Shown here: positions 1-8,089 of the stretch, piece by piece | How positions within the stretch are numbered: position 1 is the stretch's first letter | Layout of the letters: every line of letters begins with the position of its first letter | Assembly (NCBI GenBank): GCA_938041955.1 | Contig: CALISD010000042.1 | Coordinates: forward strand, 62,001-126,000 | Length of the DNA: 64,000 bases | Reading direction: 5' to 3' | Origin: an uncultured Granulosicoccaceae bacterium | GTDB lineage: Bacteria > Pseudomonadota > Gammaproteobacteria > Granulosicoccales > Granulosicoccaceae | Translations under genes and position numbers: made by a program | The notes under the pieces: model-generated | What the model was told of the DNA's origin: nothing | Databases searched by the model: none | The model's input: only the letters and a program-made list of their open reading frames with translations

Positions 1-85
1 AGTAGCGCGCGCAATTATATGGTTGGTTTCAGATAATGCGTCTTATACCACCGGGGCGTTTATAAATGTCAGTGGCGGGCGATGA
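1..85 (+). CDS. C-terminal end of a short-chain dehydrogenase/reductase (partial)
   Basis: An open frame enters from the left edge (codons start at base 2) and stops at TGA 83-85. Its last 27 residues run through WLVSDNASYTTGAFINVSGG. This matches the conserved C-terminal signature of classical SDR oxidoreductases (W-L-x-S-x-x-A-x-Y-x-T-G-x-x-x-x-V-x-G-G). The Rossmann fold and the catalytic Ser-Tyr-Lys lie outside the window, so the substrate cannot be inferred. It runs in the same direction as the MarR gene 118 bp downstream. The family call rests on the tail motif only. Confidence 0.6.
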   Translation, partial: VARAIIWLVSDNASYTTGAFINVSGGR

Positions 86-203
86 GTGCTAAGTCATATT
101 CGGGTGCTTGTTGTTTGCATAAGGTTAGAGCTTGTGACGGTATGTAACAATCTACCTGCATTTATTTATGCCGTAGGAAAAGTAATTTTGCTAGGATGAA
201 GTG

Positions 204-674
204 ATGTTGGATCACGATGGAATAAGTATGGAAGACGACGGTGAACTTCATTCTCTAATCAGCGTTAAACTGAATGTAGTGAATGTGAAGATAAGTCGTC
301 AGATTGGACAAGCCGTTCAAGCGAGGGCGAACTTGCGTTTGCCTGAGTGGAGAATAATTTCGTTGCTATCGACGTCCGGGGCGATGAGCCAAGCTGATAT
401 ACGCAGTAATATCGGCATGGACAAAGGACAGATTAGCAGAACGGTTAAGACCATGATGGCGAATGAATTGCTGAGCTTTGACGGCGAGGATGGTCAGTCC
501 AGAAACGTACGTCTGTGCCTCACTGACAAGGGGCGCGAAGTACACCTGCGTGTTGACTCTATGATGGAGGAACACAAAGCGAAGGTGCTGGCGTTGCTCT
601 CACACGATGAGAAGCAGAGCCTCTACAACAGCTTGTTGCAGATCGAAAAATCGGTTGATGGCTGGCTCTCGTAG
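204..674 (+). CDS. MarR family transcriptional regulator
   Basis: A 156-residue protein of typical MarR length. The winged helix-turn-helix covers about residues 45-120: LRLPEWRIISLL begins the domain, MSQADIRSNIGMDKGQISRTV is the recognition region, and LTDKGREVHLRV closes the wing. A helical dimerisation segment follows. MarR proteins bind palindromic operators as dimers and usually respond to small aromatic ligands or oxidants; nothing here shows the ligand. A GTG lies directly before the ATG at 204; the AGGA at 193-196 is better spaced for the ATG. It could regulate the SDR gene upstream, but that is inferred from adjacency only. Confidence 0.85.
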   Translation: MLDHDGISMEDDGELHSLISVKLNVVNVKISRQIGQAVQARANLRLPEWRIISLLSTSGAMSQADIRSNIGMDKGQISRTVKTMMANELLSFDGEDGQSRNVRLCLTDKGREVHLRVDSMMEEHKAKVLALLSHDEKQSLYNSLLQIEKSVDGWLS

Positions 675-1029
675 TCAATTGCAATATCTGTCTGAGGATT
701 AGGTGACTGTGGCGTGCTCTAAGAGCATATGGTCTCTTCACGAAATTGCTATTCTCCCCCCTTGGTAATCCAGTGTCTCAGGGCTTCGAGCGCTGAGCCC
801 GACACCGTTTGCGCGTCTTTTCTATTAATCGCCACTTCCTAAGTCGTTGAAAAGTGGTGATACGTCAAGATTGTTGTATCAATCAACTGCTTTCGGGTGC
901 ATCTTGTAGATGCGTGCACGGTTATTAATTTCTTGAAATGCGATAGTGTTCGGTGACTCGGGAATTTGACGCCCAGAGGTGTGTGGCTCAGTATTTCCGT
1001 GACCTTCCCACTAAGAAAGATTACGCCGA
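675..1029 (+). other. Intergenic region, 355 bp
   Basis: No gene is convincing here. TGATAC and GTATCA form a short inverted repeat near 858-881. A 45-codon open frame begins at GTG 953 and runs into the next gene in another frame (positions about 953-1090). It reads plausibly (YFRDLPTKKDYAEWQHNKLE) but has no ribosome binding site. It could be chance, or the displaced N-terminus of the PAS-GGDEF-EAL gene after a frameshift. No promoter with good -35 and -10 boxes was found. Confidence 0.4.
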
Positions 1030-3792
1030 ATGGCAGCACAACAAGCTGGAATCGGGCGACCGCGCAATACGGCCCTTAAAGATGCGCAGTTGACGTACCG
1101 TGCCTGCACTTTGGGTTACGCCGAAGCACTGCAGTTAGCATCCCCGACACAACTCGTTGGGCAAACCGATTATGATCTCTTATCTGATCGCGGCGCGGCG
1201 TTGGTTCATGCGGCGGAGCGCCGGGTTCTTGAAACCGGCACAACAGAGATTACCGCAGGGGAGATTCTCAGCAAGCGTACTGCCGGGCGCTATTTTGTCC
1301 GAAGTCCGGTATTGAATCGTGAAGGGCAAGTCTGCGGTATTGAAATATTTGTGGTTAGTGTGGAAGAGCTACATCGCAGCTATCAGCTATTGCTTGGCGG
1401 TGAACAACAACTGCGCGATGTAATCAACCAATCACCGTTTGGGTTGCTGATACATCGGCAATATGAGCTGATTTATGTTAATGCCAGCTGGCTGCAGCTT
1501 ACGGGCTGTGCCGGTGCATCACCGAGTTCGGATGAAATTAGAAGAATGGTGCCAAGTGGTGCCGGCGACGAAGTAAGAACCATCAGATCGATGCATTCCG
1601 ACGGCGCAGAGGTTGAGTTATTTTTACGGTCTCGTGCGGTGCGATGGAACGGTAGTGATGTGCAAGCGGTCTACTGCACTGCCGGTCGAGTTGTAGAAAC
1701 AGACGCGGATATCGCGCATATCGAGTCCTCATCCTTTGTAGAAAAAAGACATGGCCATCGGCGCGATGCAGAAGCACAAGCTGTCGCACCACAACTCGCG
1801 ATTGATGAAGAGTTTTTTAAAAATATAAAACAACCGATGATTGTCTGTGATGCCTGGCGACCTGTGCAAGCCAATAGTGCTGCACAATCTTTATTAGAGA
1901 AGGACTCGGCAGGTATTTATCGAGCGCTTGATTATTGGTTTAGTGATCGTGTGCGATCGAGCGTTGAATCAATGTTGAATGGCCACGCTAACGGTGATCA
2001 ATTTGTGAATGCTCGTATTGAGCACGAAGGTCAGCGGTTTGCGGCCTACATCAGTACTGTTCTCTGGTCGGGCCACGATCATCTGCTTGTATCATTACAA
2101 CCCGCTGCTGAACGACAAAGTGAGCTTGAATTAGCTAATGCTAAGCTGAACGACTATGTGTCGGCTGCGGGTGATTTCTTTTGGGAGATGGACAGTGATC
2201 AGCGTTTAACCCATATTTCAATGGACATGAGTGACTTTCTTGGTGTTCAGACGGATCGTATGTTGAATGTGCCGCTTGAAGCGCTTATCAACGAGCATGT
2301 ACATGCGGATGACGTAGCTGAGTGGAAAGTGCTAACGGTAGACCTTAACAAACACTTACCTTTTAGAGATCGGGAATACAAATGGCAGCGCAAAGATGGC
2401 GAAAAGCGGGTAGTTCGGCTGTCAGGTGTGCCGGTATTTGACTCAGAGGACGCTTTTGTTGGCTACCGTGGAATTGGCTGGGATTGTACTGCGCAACATC
2501 ATAGCGCAAGCATTGTTGCTTATCATGCGAGCCATGATTCACTTACTGGCTTGGTTAATCGCCGTGAATTTGAATTACGTTGTAATGAGGCGATCAACCG
2601 ATCTTCAACGGCAAGGCAAGCATTGTGTTTTATTGATCTGGATAATTTTAAGCGTGTAAACGATACCGCTGGTCACCTGGCGGGTGATGAGTTGTTACGC
2701 CAGCTATCGACCCTGTTCACCAGTCTTGTACGTAAAAGTGATGTGCTGGCAAGATTGGGTGGTGATGAATTTGGTCTTCTTATCTACGATGTCGGATTGG
2801 CAGAGGCGATGCGCCTGGCTACTCAACTGCGCGCAGAAGTGGAGAGCTTTCAATTTCATTGGGAGGGTAAGAATTTCTCAGTGGGTGCGAGTATCGGCTT
2901 GGTTCTAATTGACGAGCGCTGGGAAACGCGCTCTGCGTTATTCGGTGCAGCCGATGCAGCTTGTTATGACGCAAAAAACCAGGGTCGGAACCGAGTGGCC
3001 GTCTATAGTGAATCGGAGGCCACTGGTAAAGAAAGGCAGGCAGATCGGCATTGGGATGAGTTTATAAAAACTGCCATTGCGGAGCGACGTATTAAGCTTG
3101 CGTTGCAGAGGATTGCGTCAACTGATTCATCTGAGAATTCTGAAAATTCACGTATAGAAATTTTGATGCGACTGCCATCGCCTGAAGGTGAGCTGTTGTT
3201 GCCTGGTACGGTGTTGCCACTCGCGGAGCGATATGGGTTATCAGTCAAGCTCGATAAAGCTGTGATTGAAGCTACTTTAGATTGGTTGGAAGGTCAACCG
3301 CATGTGACAGATCGGCTGGAACTCTGTTGCATTAACTTAAGCGGTGCATCTATTGCCGATGAAGCATTTTTGAAATACCTTGTTCCAGTACTCGAAAAAG
3401 CTACGATAGATAAGTCGGTGCTATGCTTTGAAGTTAGTGAATCAGCAGTGAGTACTAACCTTACTGCTGTTGCGCGATTTATGGATCAACTCGGCAAGCT
3501 TGGTTGTCAGTTCGCGATGGATGATTTTAGTGGTGGTTTAAATTCGTTCTCTTATCTTAAAAAACTTCCGGTGAGCTTCGTTAAGATAAATAGCATGTTT
3601 GTCAGGGCGATACTGGAAGACCCGGTGCACTACGCCATGGTGAAGTCGATTAATGACGTCGCACAAACGCTTGGCAAAAGCACAATCGCTGAAGCTGTTG
3701 AGAGCGAAGCGGTACTTGAAAAGCTGCGAGAGCTTGGTGTGAGTTTTGTGCAGGGATATCATATCTCTGCACCAGAGATGATAGATTTCTAA
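1030..3792 (+). CDS. PAS-PAS-PAS-PAS-GGDEF-EAL cyclic-di-GMP signalling protein
   Basis: A 920-residue soluble protein with PAS-like segments at roughly 15-105, 125-195, 260-345 and 370-490, a GGDEF domain (about 505-660) and an EAL domain (about 690-915). The diguanylate cyclase signature GGDEF is intact at 577-581 and preceded by an RKSD product-inhibition site. In the EAL domain E710 (EILMR), the DD pair (MDDFSGG), K852, AEAVESE and VQGYHIS are kept, but the usual KID is KIN, an Asp to Asn change at 854. The cyclase is therefore probably active; the phosphodiesterase is uncertain. There are no membrane segments, so it acts in the cytosol. The frame is closed by TAA at 1012, so ATG 1030 is the only start, and the first PAS domain begins abruptly. 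Confidence 0.9.
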   Translation: MAAQQAGIGRPRNTALKDAQLTYRACTLGYAEALQLASPTQLVGQTDYDLLSDRGAALVHAAERRVLETGTTEITAGEILSKRTAGRYFVRSPVLNREGQVCGIEIFVVSVEELHRSYQLLLGGEQQLRDVINQSPFGLLIHRQYELIYVNASWLQLTGCAGASPSSDEIRRMVPSGAGDEVRTIRSMHSDGAEVELFLRSRAVRWNGSDVQAVYCTAGRVVETDADIAHIESSSFVEKRHGHRRDAEAQAVAPQLAIDEEFFKNIKQPMIVCDAWRPVQANSAAQSLLEKDSAGIYRALDYWFSDRVRSSVESMLNGHANGDQFVNARIEHEGQRFAAYISTVLWSGHDHLLVSLQPAAERQSELELANAKLNDYVSAAGDFFWEMDSDQRLTHISMDMSDFLGVQTDRMLNVPLEALINEHVHADDVAEWKVLTVDLNKHLPFRDREYKWQRKDGEKRVVRLSGVPVFDSEDAFVGYRGIGWDCTAQHHSASIVAYHASHDSLTGLVNRREFELRCNEAINRSSTARQALCFIDLDNFKRVNDTAGHLAGDELLRQLSTLFTSLVRKSDVLARLGGDEFGLLIYDVGLAEAMRLATQLRAEVESFQFHWEGKNFSVGASIGLVLIDERWETRSALFGAADAACYDAKNQGRNRVAVYSESEATGKERQADRHWDEFIKTAIAERRIKLALQRIASTDSSENSENSRIEILMRLPSPEGELLLPGTVLPLAERYGLSVKLDKAVIEATLDWLEGQPHVTDRLELCCINLSGASIADEAFLKYLVPVLEKATIDKSVLCFEVSESAVSTNLTAVARFMDQLGKLGCQFAMDDFSGGLNSFSYLKKLPVSFVKINSMFVRAILEDPVHYAMVKSINDVAQTLGKSTIAEAVESEAVLEKLRELGVSFVQGYHISAPEMIDF

Positions 3793-3804
3793 TTGACGAT
3801 TGCA

Positions 3805-3832
3805 CTGCGTGCTCTCAATTCGGAGTGCGCAG
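3805..3832. terminator. Probable bidirectional terminator between convergent genes
   Basis: A 10-bp stem, CTGCGTGCTC (3805-3814) with GAGTGCGCAG (3823-3832), two of the pairs being G-U, closes an 8-base loop. It sits in the 62-bp gap between the convergent GGDEF-EAL gene and the oxidoreductase. The bases that follow are T-rich but not a clean T run. Confidence 0.45.
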
Positions 3833-3854
3833 ATTCTATATGTCTTTATTTCTG

Positions 3855-5345
3855 TTAAGACTCAGTTGCGGTAGTTGCGGTGCTGTCCTTTGATTTCTTG
3901 CCGCGTCTCCAGCGGTGGTAGCGTTCCAGTATTTTGAGTGCAAATTGCGGTGCATGTGCTCGCTGCCAGTTTCCTGCTACGGCTTTGTTGGCTTCAGACA
4001 TAGTGGGGTAGATGTGAATAGTGCCGAGTATTTTTTTCAAACCCAGTTTGTATTTCATCGCCATTACGAATTCTGGTAGTAAGTCCCCAGCATGTGCACC
4101 AACTATGGTCACACCGAGGATTTTATCTTTACCTGGTACAGTGAGTACCTTGACTACACCTCGGTCTTCGCTGTCAGCGATCGCACGATCAAGATCATCA
4201 ATGCCATAAGTGGTTACTTCATAGGCGATATTCTTTTCTTTCGCATCGGATTCATTTAAGCCCACTCTTGCTACCTCCGGGTCAGTAAATGTTGCCCATG
4301 GGATCACTGAATAGTCCGCTTTGTACTTTTTGAATTGGCCAAAAAGGCTATTTACAGTGGCGTACCAGGCCTGGTGTGAGGCTGTGTGTGTGAATTGATA
4401 GGGGCCGGTTACGTCACCAACGGCAAAAATATTATCGTAATTGGTGCGTAAAAAGGCGTCTGTTTCCACTGTGGTATTTTTACGTAAGGTGACCCCTAGT
4501 TCTTCTAAACCAAAACCCTCCACATTTGGCTTTCTGCCAATCGCAACGAGCATGGCATCAAATGGAATTTCAATGGTTTTACCATCTTGTTCGCAAACCA
4601 GTAATTGCTCTGCGCCTTTTTTGCAAGCTGTCGCTCGAGTATTGGTAAGCACCTTTATGCCGTCTGATACGAATTGCTCTTCCACCATTGCAGAGATTTC
4701 TTCGTCTTCTCTGATCATGATTCGTGGTGCCATCTCCACTTGCGTGACTTCGCTACCAAGGCGAGAAAAAGCCTGTGCCATTTCGCAACCGATAGGGCCC
4801 CCGCCAAGAACGATCATTCGTTTTGGTTGCTCGCGTAATTCCCAGATGGTGTCTGAGCTATACCAGTTGACTTGCTCCAGGCCCTCGATAGGCGGGATGA
4901 AAGGTCTGGCGCCTGTAGCGAGAATGATGTTTCTGGCGGTAATGGTCTTGCCGTTAACTTCCACTGACCAGGGGCTGGTTATTTTTCCCGTACCGGTTAT
5001 ACAGTCAACGCCCAGGCCTGTGAATCTTTCTATGGAATCGTGAGGTTCGATTTTTTTAATAACATCCTGAACCCGTTCCATAACATCTGAAAAATCAAAC
5101 TCTGCACTGGCAGACTTGATTCCGTACTTATCAGAGTGTTTGACGTCGTGCAGAAAACGAGCACTTTTAATTAAAGCCTTTGATGGCACGCAACCGGTAT
5201 TTAAGCAGTCTCCACCCATTTTATGCTTTTCTATGAGGGTGACTTTTGCTTTTACAGCGGCCGCAATTAACGCTGCGATGAGTCCGCCAGAACCTGCGCC
5301 GATAACAATGATGTTGGTATCGAAACTGTCGGGTGCATTATCCAA
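3855..5345 (-). CDS. Mercuric reductase-like FAD-dependent disulfide oxidoreductase
   Basis: A flavin-dependent pyridine nucleotide-disulfide oxidoreductase of about 496 residues. An N-terminal FAD-binding GAGSGG is followed by the redox-active CLNTGCVPSK, then an NAD(P)-binding GGGPIG motif, GDVTG, and a C-terminal dimerisation domain with HIYPTMSEA. It lacks the extra N-terminal metal-binding domain and C-terminal Cys pair of true MerA, so 'mercuric reductase' is a family label, not a function. The chosen start is TTG at 5345, which overlaps the upstream TVP38 stop by 8 bp and has AGGA about 9 bases before it; the frame is open to 5423 but that would add residues lying inside the upstream gene. 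Pairing with a TVP38/TMEM64 gene is a common arrangement. Confidence 0.85.
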   Translation of the reverse strand: MDNAPDSFDTNIIVIGAGSGGLIAALIAAAVKAKVTLIEKHKMGGDCLNTGCVPSKALIKSARFLHDVKHSDKYGIKSASAEFDFSDVMERVQDVIKKIEPHDSIERFTGLGVDCITGTGKITSPWSVEVNGKTITARNIILATGARPFIPPIEGLEQVNWYSSDTIWELREQPKRMIVLGGGPIGCEMAQAFSRLGSEVTQVEMAPRIMIREDEEISAMVEEQFVSDGIKVLTNTRATACKKGAEQLLVCEQDGKTIEIPFDAMLVAIGRKPNVEGFGLEELGVTLRKNTTVETDAFLRTNYDNIFAVGDVTGPYQFTHTASHQAWYATVNSLFGQFKKYKADYSVIPWATFTDPEVARVGLNESDAKEKNIAYEVTTYGIDDLDRAIADSEDRGVVKVLTVPGKDKILGVTIVGAHAGDLLPEFVMAMKYKLGLKKILGTIHIYPTMSEANKAVAGNWQRAHAPQFALKILERYHRWRRGKKSKDSTATTATES

Positions 5346-6027
5346 TGGTTGTATTCCTGCGTTTATAGAGTTCAATGAGTTTCTTGGCGACAATCGGGAA
5401 AATGCCCAGCAGCGCAAAAGCAATAAGTAGAGAAGGAGACAAAATATCGCTCAAGGTATTTATCTGCGCTAATTGATTGCCTGCGTTGACGAATACTGCA
5501 GTGCCGGGCAGCATACCCAGTTGGCTTACCAGTGCAAATACGAGAGGCTTGATGGTTGATAAGCCCATTAATAGATTGACAGCAAAAAAGGGAACAACCG
5601 GGATGAGTCGTAGGGTAAAAAGGTAGAATGCACCTTCCTCTTCGATACCATCGTTGATGGTTTGGAGGTGAGTTGAAAATTTATTCTGTACAGCGTCACG
5701 GAACATGAAGCGTGAAAACAGAAACGCTAGTGTTGCCCCGATGGTTGATGCAAAAGACACAATGATCAAGCCAGTCAAAAATCCGAAAATAGCACCGCCT
5801 GCAAGGGTCAAAAGCGCAGCGCCGGGAAGTGATAAGGAGGTGACGGCAACGTAGATAAGAAAAAAACCTGCGACAGCTACTGCTCTATTTTCAGCAGCAT
5901 AAGTTACCAGCATTTGATGCTTCGACTTCAAGAAGTCTAGTGATAAGTACTGACCCAGATCAAAAATAAAAAATGCTGCGATCAGTGCAAAAACTGCCAG
6001 GGCGATTATTATTTTTATGTTTTTCAT
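5338..6027 (-). CDS. TVP38/TMEM64 family inner-membrane protein
   Basis: A 229-residue polytopic membrane protein. Hydrophobic segments occur near residues 5-25, 45-105, 135-175 and 190-215. The SNARE-associated/VTT domain runs through LSLPGAALLTLAGGAIFG, then SRFMFRD and LRLIPVVPFFAVNLLMG, the last being the family hallmark. Related DedA and VTT proteins move lipids or small molecules across membranes; the substrate here is unknown. It overlaps the downstream oxidoreductase and is probably translationally coupled to it, suggesting a joint role such as membrane-linked redox or metal handling. Confidence 0.85.
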   Translation of the reverse strand: MKNIKIIIALAVFALIAAFFIFDLGQYLSLDFLKSKHQMLVTYAAENRAVAVAGFFLIYVAVTSLSLPGAALLTLAGGAIFGFLTGLIIVSFASTIGATLAFLFSRFMFRDAVQNKFSTHLQTINDGIEEEGAFYLFTLRLIPVVPFFAVNLLMGLSTIKPLVFALVSQLGMLPGTAVFVNAGNQLAQINTLSDILSPSLLIAFALLGIFPIVAKKLIELYKRRNTTIG

Positions 6028-6226
6028 AGCAGTGTCTGATGTGCCAGAGAACTGACCGGCGTTGTTATTAGTTGCTCAAGAATAAAAGCGGCGATTTGTT
6101 GGCGAAAGGAAATCGCTATACCCTTCGATGCACGAGATGCTGTTTAGTTCCGCTGGATTGCTACAGCTGTGAAGCGTTGATCCAAACAGGGTGGTCAACC
6201 ACTCGATACCCGTACATTTTTAAAAC

Positions 6227-7219
6227 CTAGAGACCCGATTTCAGGGCACGACCGATCATTTCCTCGTCGGCATTGCCGCCAGAGACAACGCAGATCACAG
6301 TGTCGGTCTGAATTGACTCTGGGTGAAAAAGTGCAGCTGCGAGTGCAACAGCGCCGCCTGGTTCAGCGATAATTTTTAGATATTTCATTGCTGCGGCCAT
6401 CGCTTGCAGCGCTTCTGTGTCTTTGACACTTATACCGGGGCCGCATAGTCTTTTAATGATGGGAAACGTGAGCTCCCCAGGAGAGGGGGTGACAATCGCA
6501 TCACAAATCGATGTCTCCTTGGTATCGACTCTTTCTCGTTGCCCAGAGCGCTGAGATCGGATCACATCATCATAGTAGTCGGGTTCAACAGGACGTGCGG
6601 TCATTTCCGGTGCGGAAGCCTCCAGGCTGATGGCAATCCCGGAAGTTAAGCCGCCGCCGCCGCAACATACCAGGACGTCTGCCTCTGTGACACCGGCTGC
6701 ATTTGCCTGTTCTGCGATCTCTATTCCGCAGGTGGCCTGCCCGGCGATGACTTCCGGATTGTCGTATGGTTTTATAAGATGCATGCCGCGTTCGCTCGCT
6801 ATTCGGCTTCCGATAGCTTCTCGATCTTCGCCACCGGGTCGATCATATAGGACTACCTCGGCACCGTAGCGGCGGGTATTTTCCAGTTTAAGTGCCGGCG
6901 CGTCATTTGGCATGACGATGACTGCATCTACCGACGCTATTTTGGCCGCCATAGCGACCCCCTGTGCATGGTTGCCGGAAGAGTATGCCAAAACTCCGGC
7001 TTGACACTGTTCTTTCGTGAGTTTTGTAATCGCAGACATTCCACCTCGAAATTTAAAGGATCCGGTATGTTGCAGGCATTCCGCTTTTACCAGCACTCGT
7101 CGTTTGGCTAGTTCATTGAGCAACGGGCTTTCGAGTAGTGGGGTTTTGCGAACTGCATCCTTAAACCGTTGCATTGCAGCCAGGGCATCTGAATAATTAA
7201 TGGCTTCTTTTATTGTCAT
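6227..7219 (-). CDS. PLP-dependent threonine/serine dehydratase family protein
   Basis: A 330-residue fold-type II PLP enzyme. The cofactor lysine lies in SFKFRGG (about residue 55), the phosphate-binding glycines in CGGGGLTSG (about 185), and the C-terminal GGNAD segment completes the site. No ACT regulatory domain is present, so it resembles catabolic rather than biosynthetic threonine deaminase. The expected reaction is deamination of L-threonine or L-serine to the 2-oxo acid. It is transcribed away from an EctC-like gene. EutB, a dehydratase of hydroxyectoine use, belongs to the same superfamily, so an ectoine-related substrate is possible, but the sequence alone does not decide this. Confidence 0.82.
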   Translation of the reverse strand: MTIKEAINYSDALAAMQRFKDAVRKTPLLESPLLNELAKRRVLVKAECLQHTGSFKFRGGMSAITKLTKEQCQAGVLAYSSGNHAQGVAMAAKIASVDAVIVMPNDAPALKLENTRRYGAEVVLYDRPGGEDREAIGSRIASERGMHLIKPYDNPEVIAGQATCGIEIAEQANAAGVTEADVLVCCGGGGLTSGIAISLEASAPEMTARPVEPDYYDDVIRSQRSGQRERVDTKETSICDAIVTPSPGELTFPIIKRLCGPGISVKDTEALQAMAAAMKYLKIIAEPGGAVALAAALFHPESIQTDTVICVVSGGNADEEMIGRALKSGL

Positions 7220-7397
7220 ATTGATGCGCCTTATACTTGGTAGCGATATCTGCAGTTGGCAGGTATTTGTGAATGTGGTCGAGTTAGGGTCTGACGATCG
7301 GTGTGCTCGTTGAAAAATATATCATGCGCGGGTTCGATTTGTTATTTTGGATCGATCTCTATTGCCTGTCCTGCGTAATGTTGCAACTGTTGGAGAA

Positions 7398-7784
7398 ATG
7401 ATGATTGTTCGAAGCCTGGAAGATGTCAAAGCACTTGGCGGGTTTGGTGAAAAACAAGGTGTTTGGAGTAGTGCGCGCTATTTATTGCAGTCTGATGATG
7501 TCGGATTCACGGTAACAATGACAACTGTTGCCGCGGGGCAATCGCTGGAGCTTGAGTATAAAAACCACGTAGAAGCTAATCTGTTAATAGAGGGGGAGGC
7601 GATGCTGACCGATACTGGCACCGGTACAGAGTATCCGCTGGGTCCAGGTGCTATGTACGCACTTGATAAGCATGATCGTCATCGGCTGTTTGCAGTATCC
7701 GATCTTAAGCTGGTGTGTGTCTTTTCTCCGGCTCTGATTGGCAATGAGTCACACGATGAGGACGGATCATACCCGGCAGCCTAG
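7398..7784 (+). CDS. ectC: Solitary L-ectoine synthase (EctC-like cupin)
   Basis: A 128-residue single-domain cupin starting MMIVRSLEDV and ending GNESHDEDGSYPAA, matching EctC along its whole length. Family residues for metal and substrate binding are present: the W and R of VWSSARY, the Y and E of YKNHVE, the Y, D and H of YALDKHDRH, and the E of GNE. EctC condenses N-gamma-acetyl-diaminobutyrate to ectoine. No ectA or ectB is nearby, so this is an orphan copy, known in some bacteria that do not make ectoine. Two ATGs (7398, 7401) follow GGAG at 7392-7395; 7401 has the better spacing. The frame extends upstream to 7347 without support. Confidence 0.82.
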   Translation: MMIVRSLEDVKALGGFGEKQGVWSSARYLLQSDDVGFTVTMTTVAAGQSLELEYKNHVEANLLIEGEAMLTDTGTGTEYPLGPGAMYALDKHDRHRLFAVSDLKLVCVFSPALIGNESHDEDGSYPAA

Positions 7785-8089
7785 CTGCGACAGATCGTAA
7801 AAAATTGTATTTGGGGCAGAAGTGGTCAGTGTTCTGATGCACTGTCTGGCCGCCACATCCATGTGACTAGGCCTTCCTGGTAAGGTGCGGCTCAGAAAGG
7901 ACCGCAGATTACTTTACCGGGGGAGAACTGGTGTCGATTCCCGATTCGCTCTTGAAATGGCCTAATAAATGCCGCCATCGGTACTGGTCGATGCATGATT
8001 TATAGTGATCTTCGGTCTTTCGAATATCTGAACTCGCAGTTTCTGTAACAAGTAAGCCAGGTACGGCAAATAGCCAACTCATTCTAACT
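7785..8089 (+). other. Intergenic region rich in short inverted repeats, 305 bp
   Basis: No protein gene is seen. Between 7827 and 7906 lie four small hairpin-capable repeats: CAGTG/CACTG (7827-7844), CACAT/ATGTG (7854-7865), CCTT/AAGG (7872-7885) and TGCGG/CCGCA (7886-7906). None has a T run like a standard terminator. This could be a structured 3' end of the ectC-like transcript, a small RNA or a leader. I could not match it to a known RNA family. Confidence 0.3.

Noticed and set aside
4441-5043. 200-codon plus-strand frame opposite the oxidoreductase
   Set aside because: It lies wholly antisense to a gene with clear motifs and has low-complexity composition.
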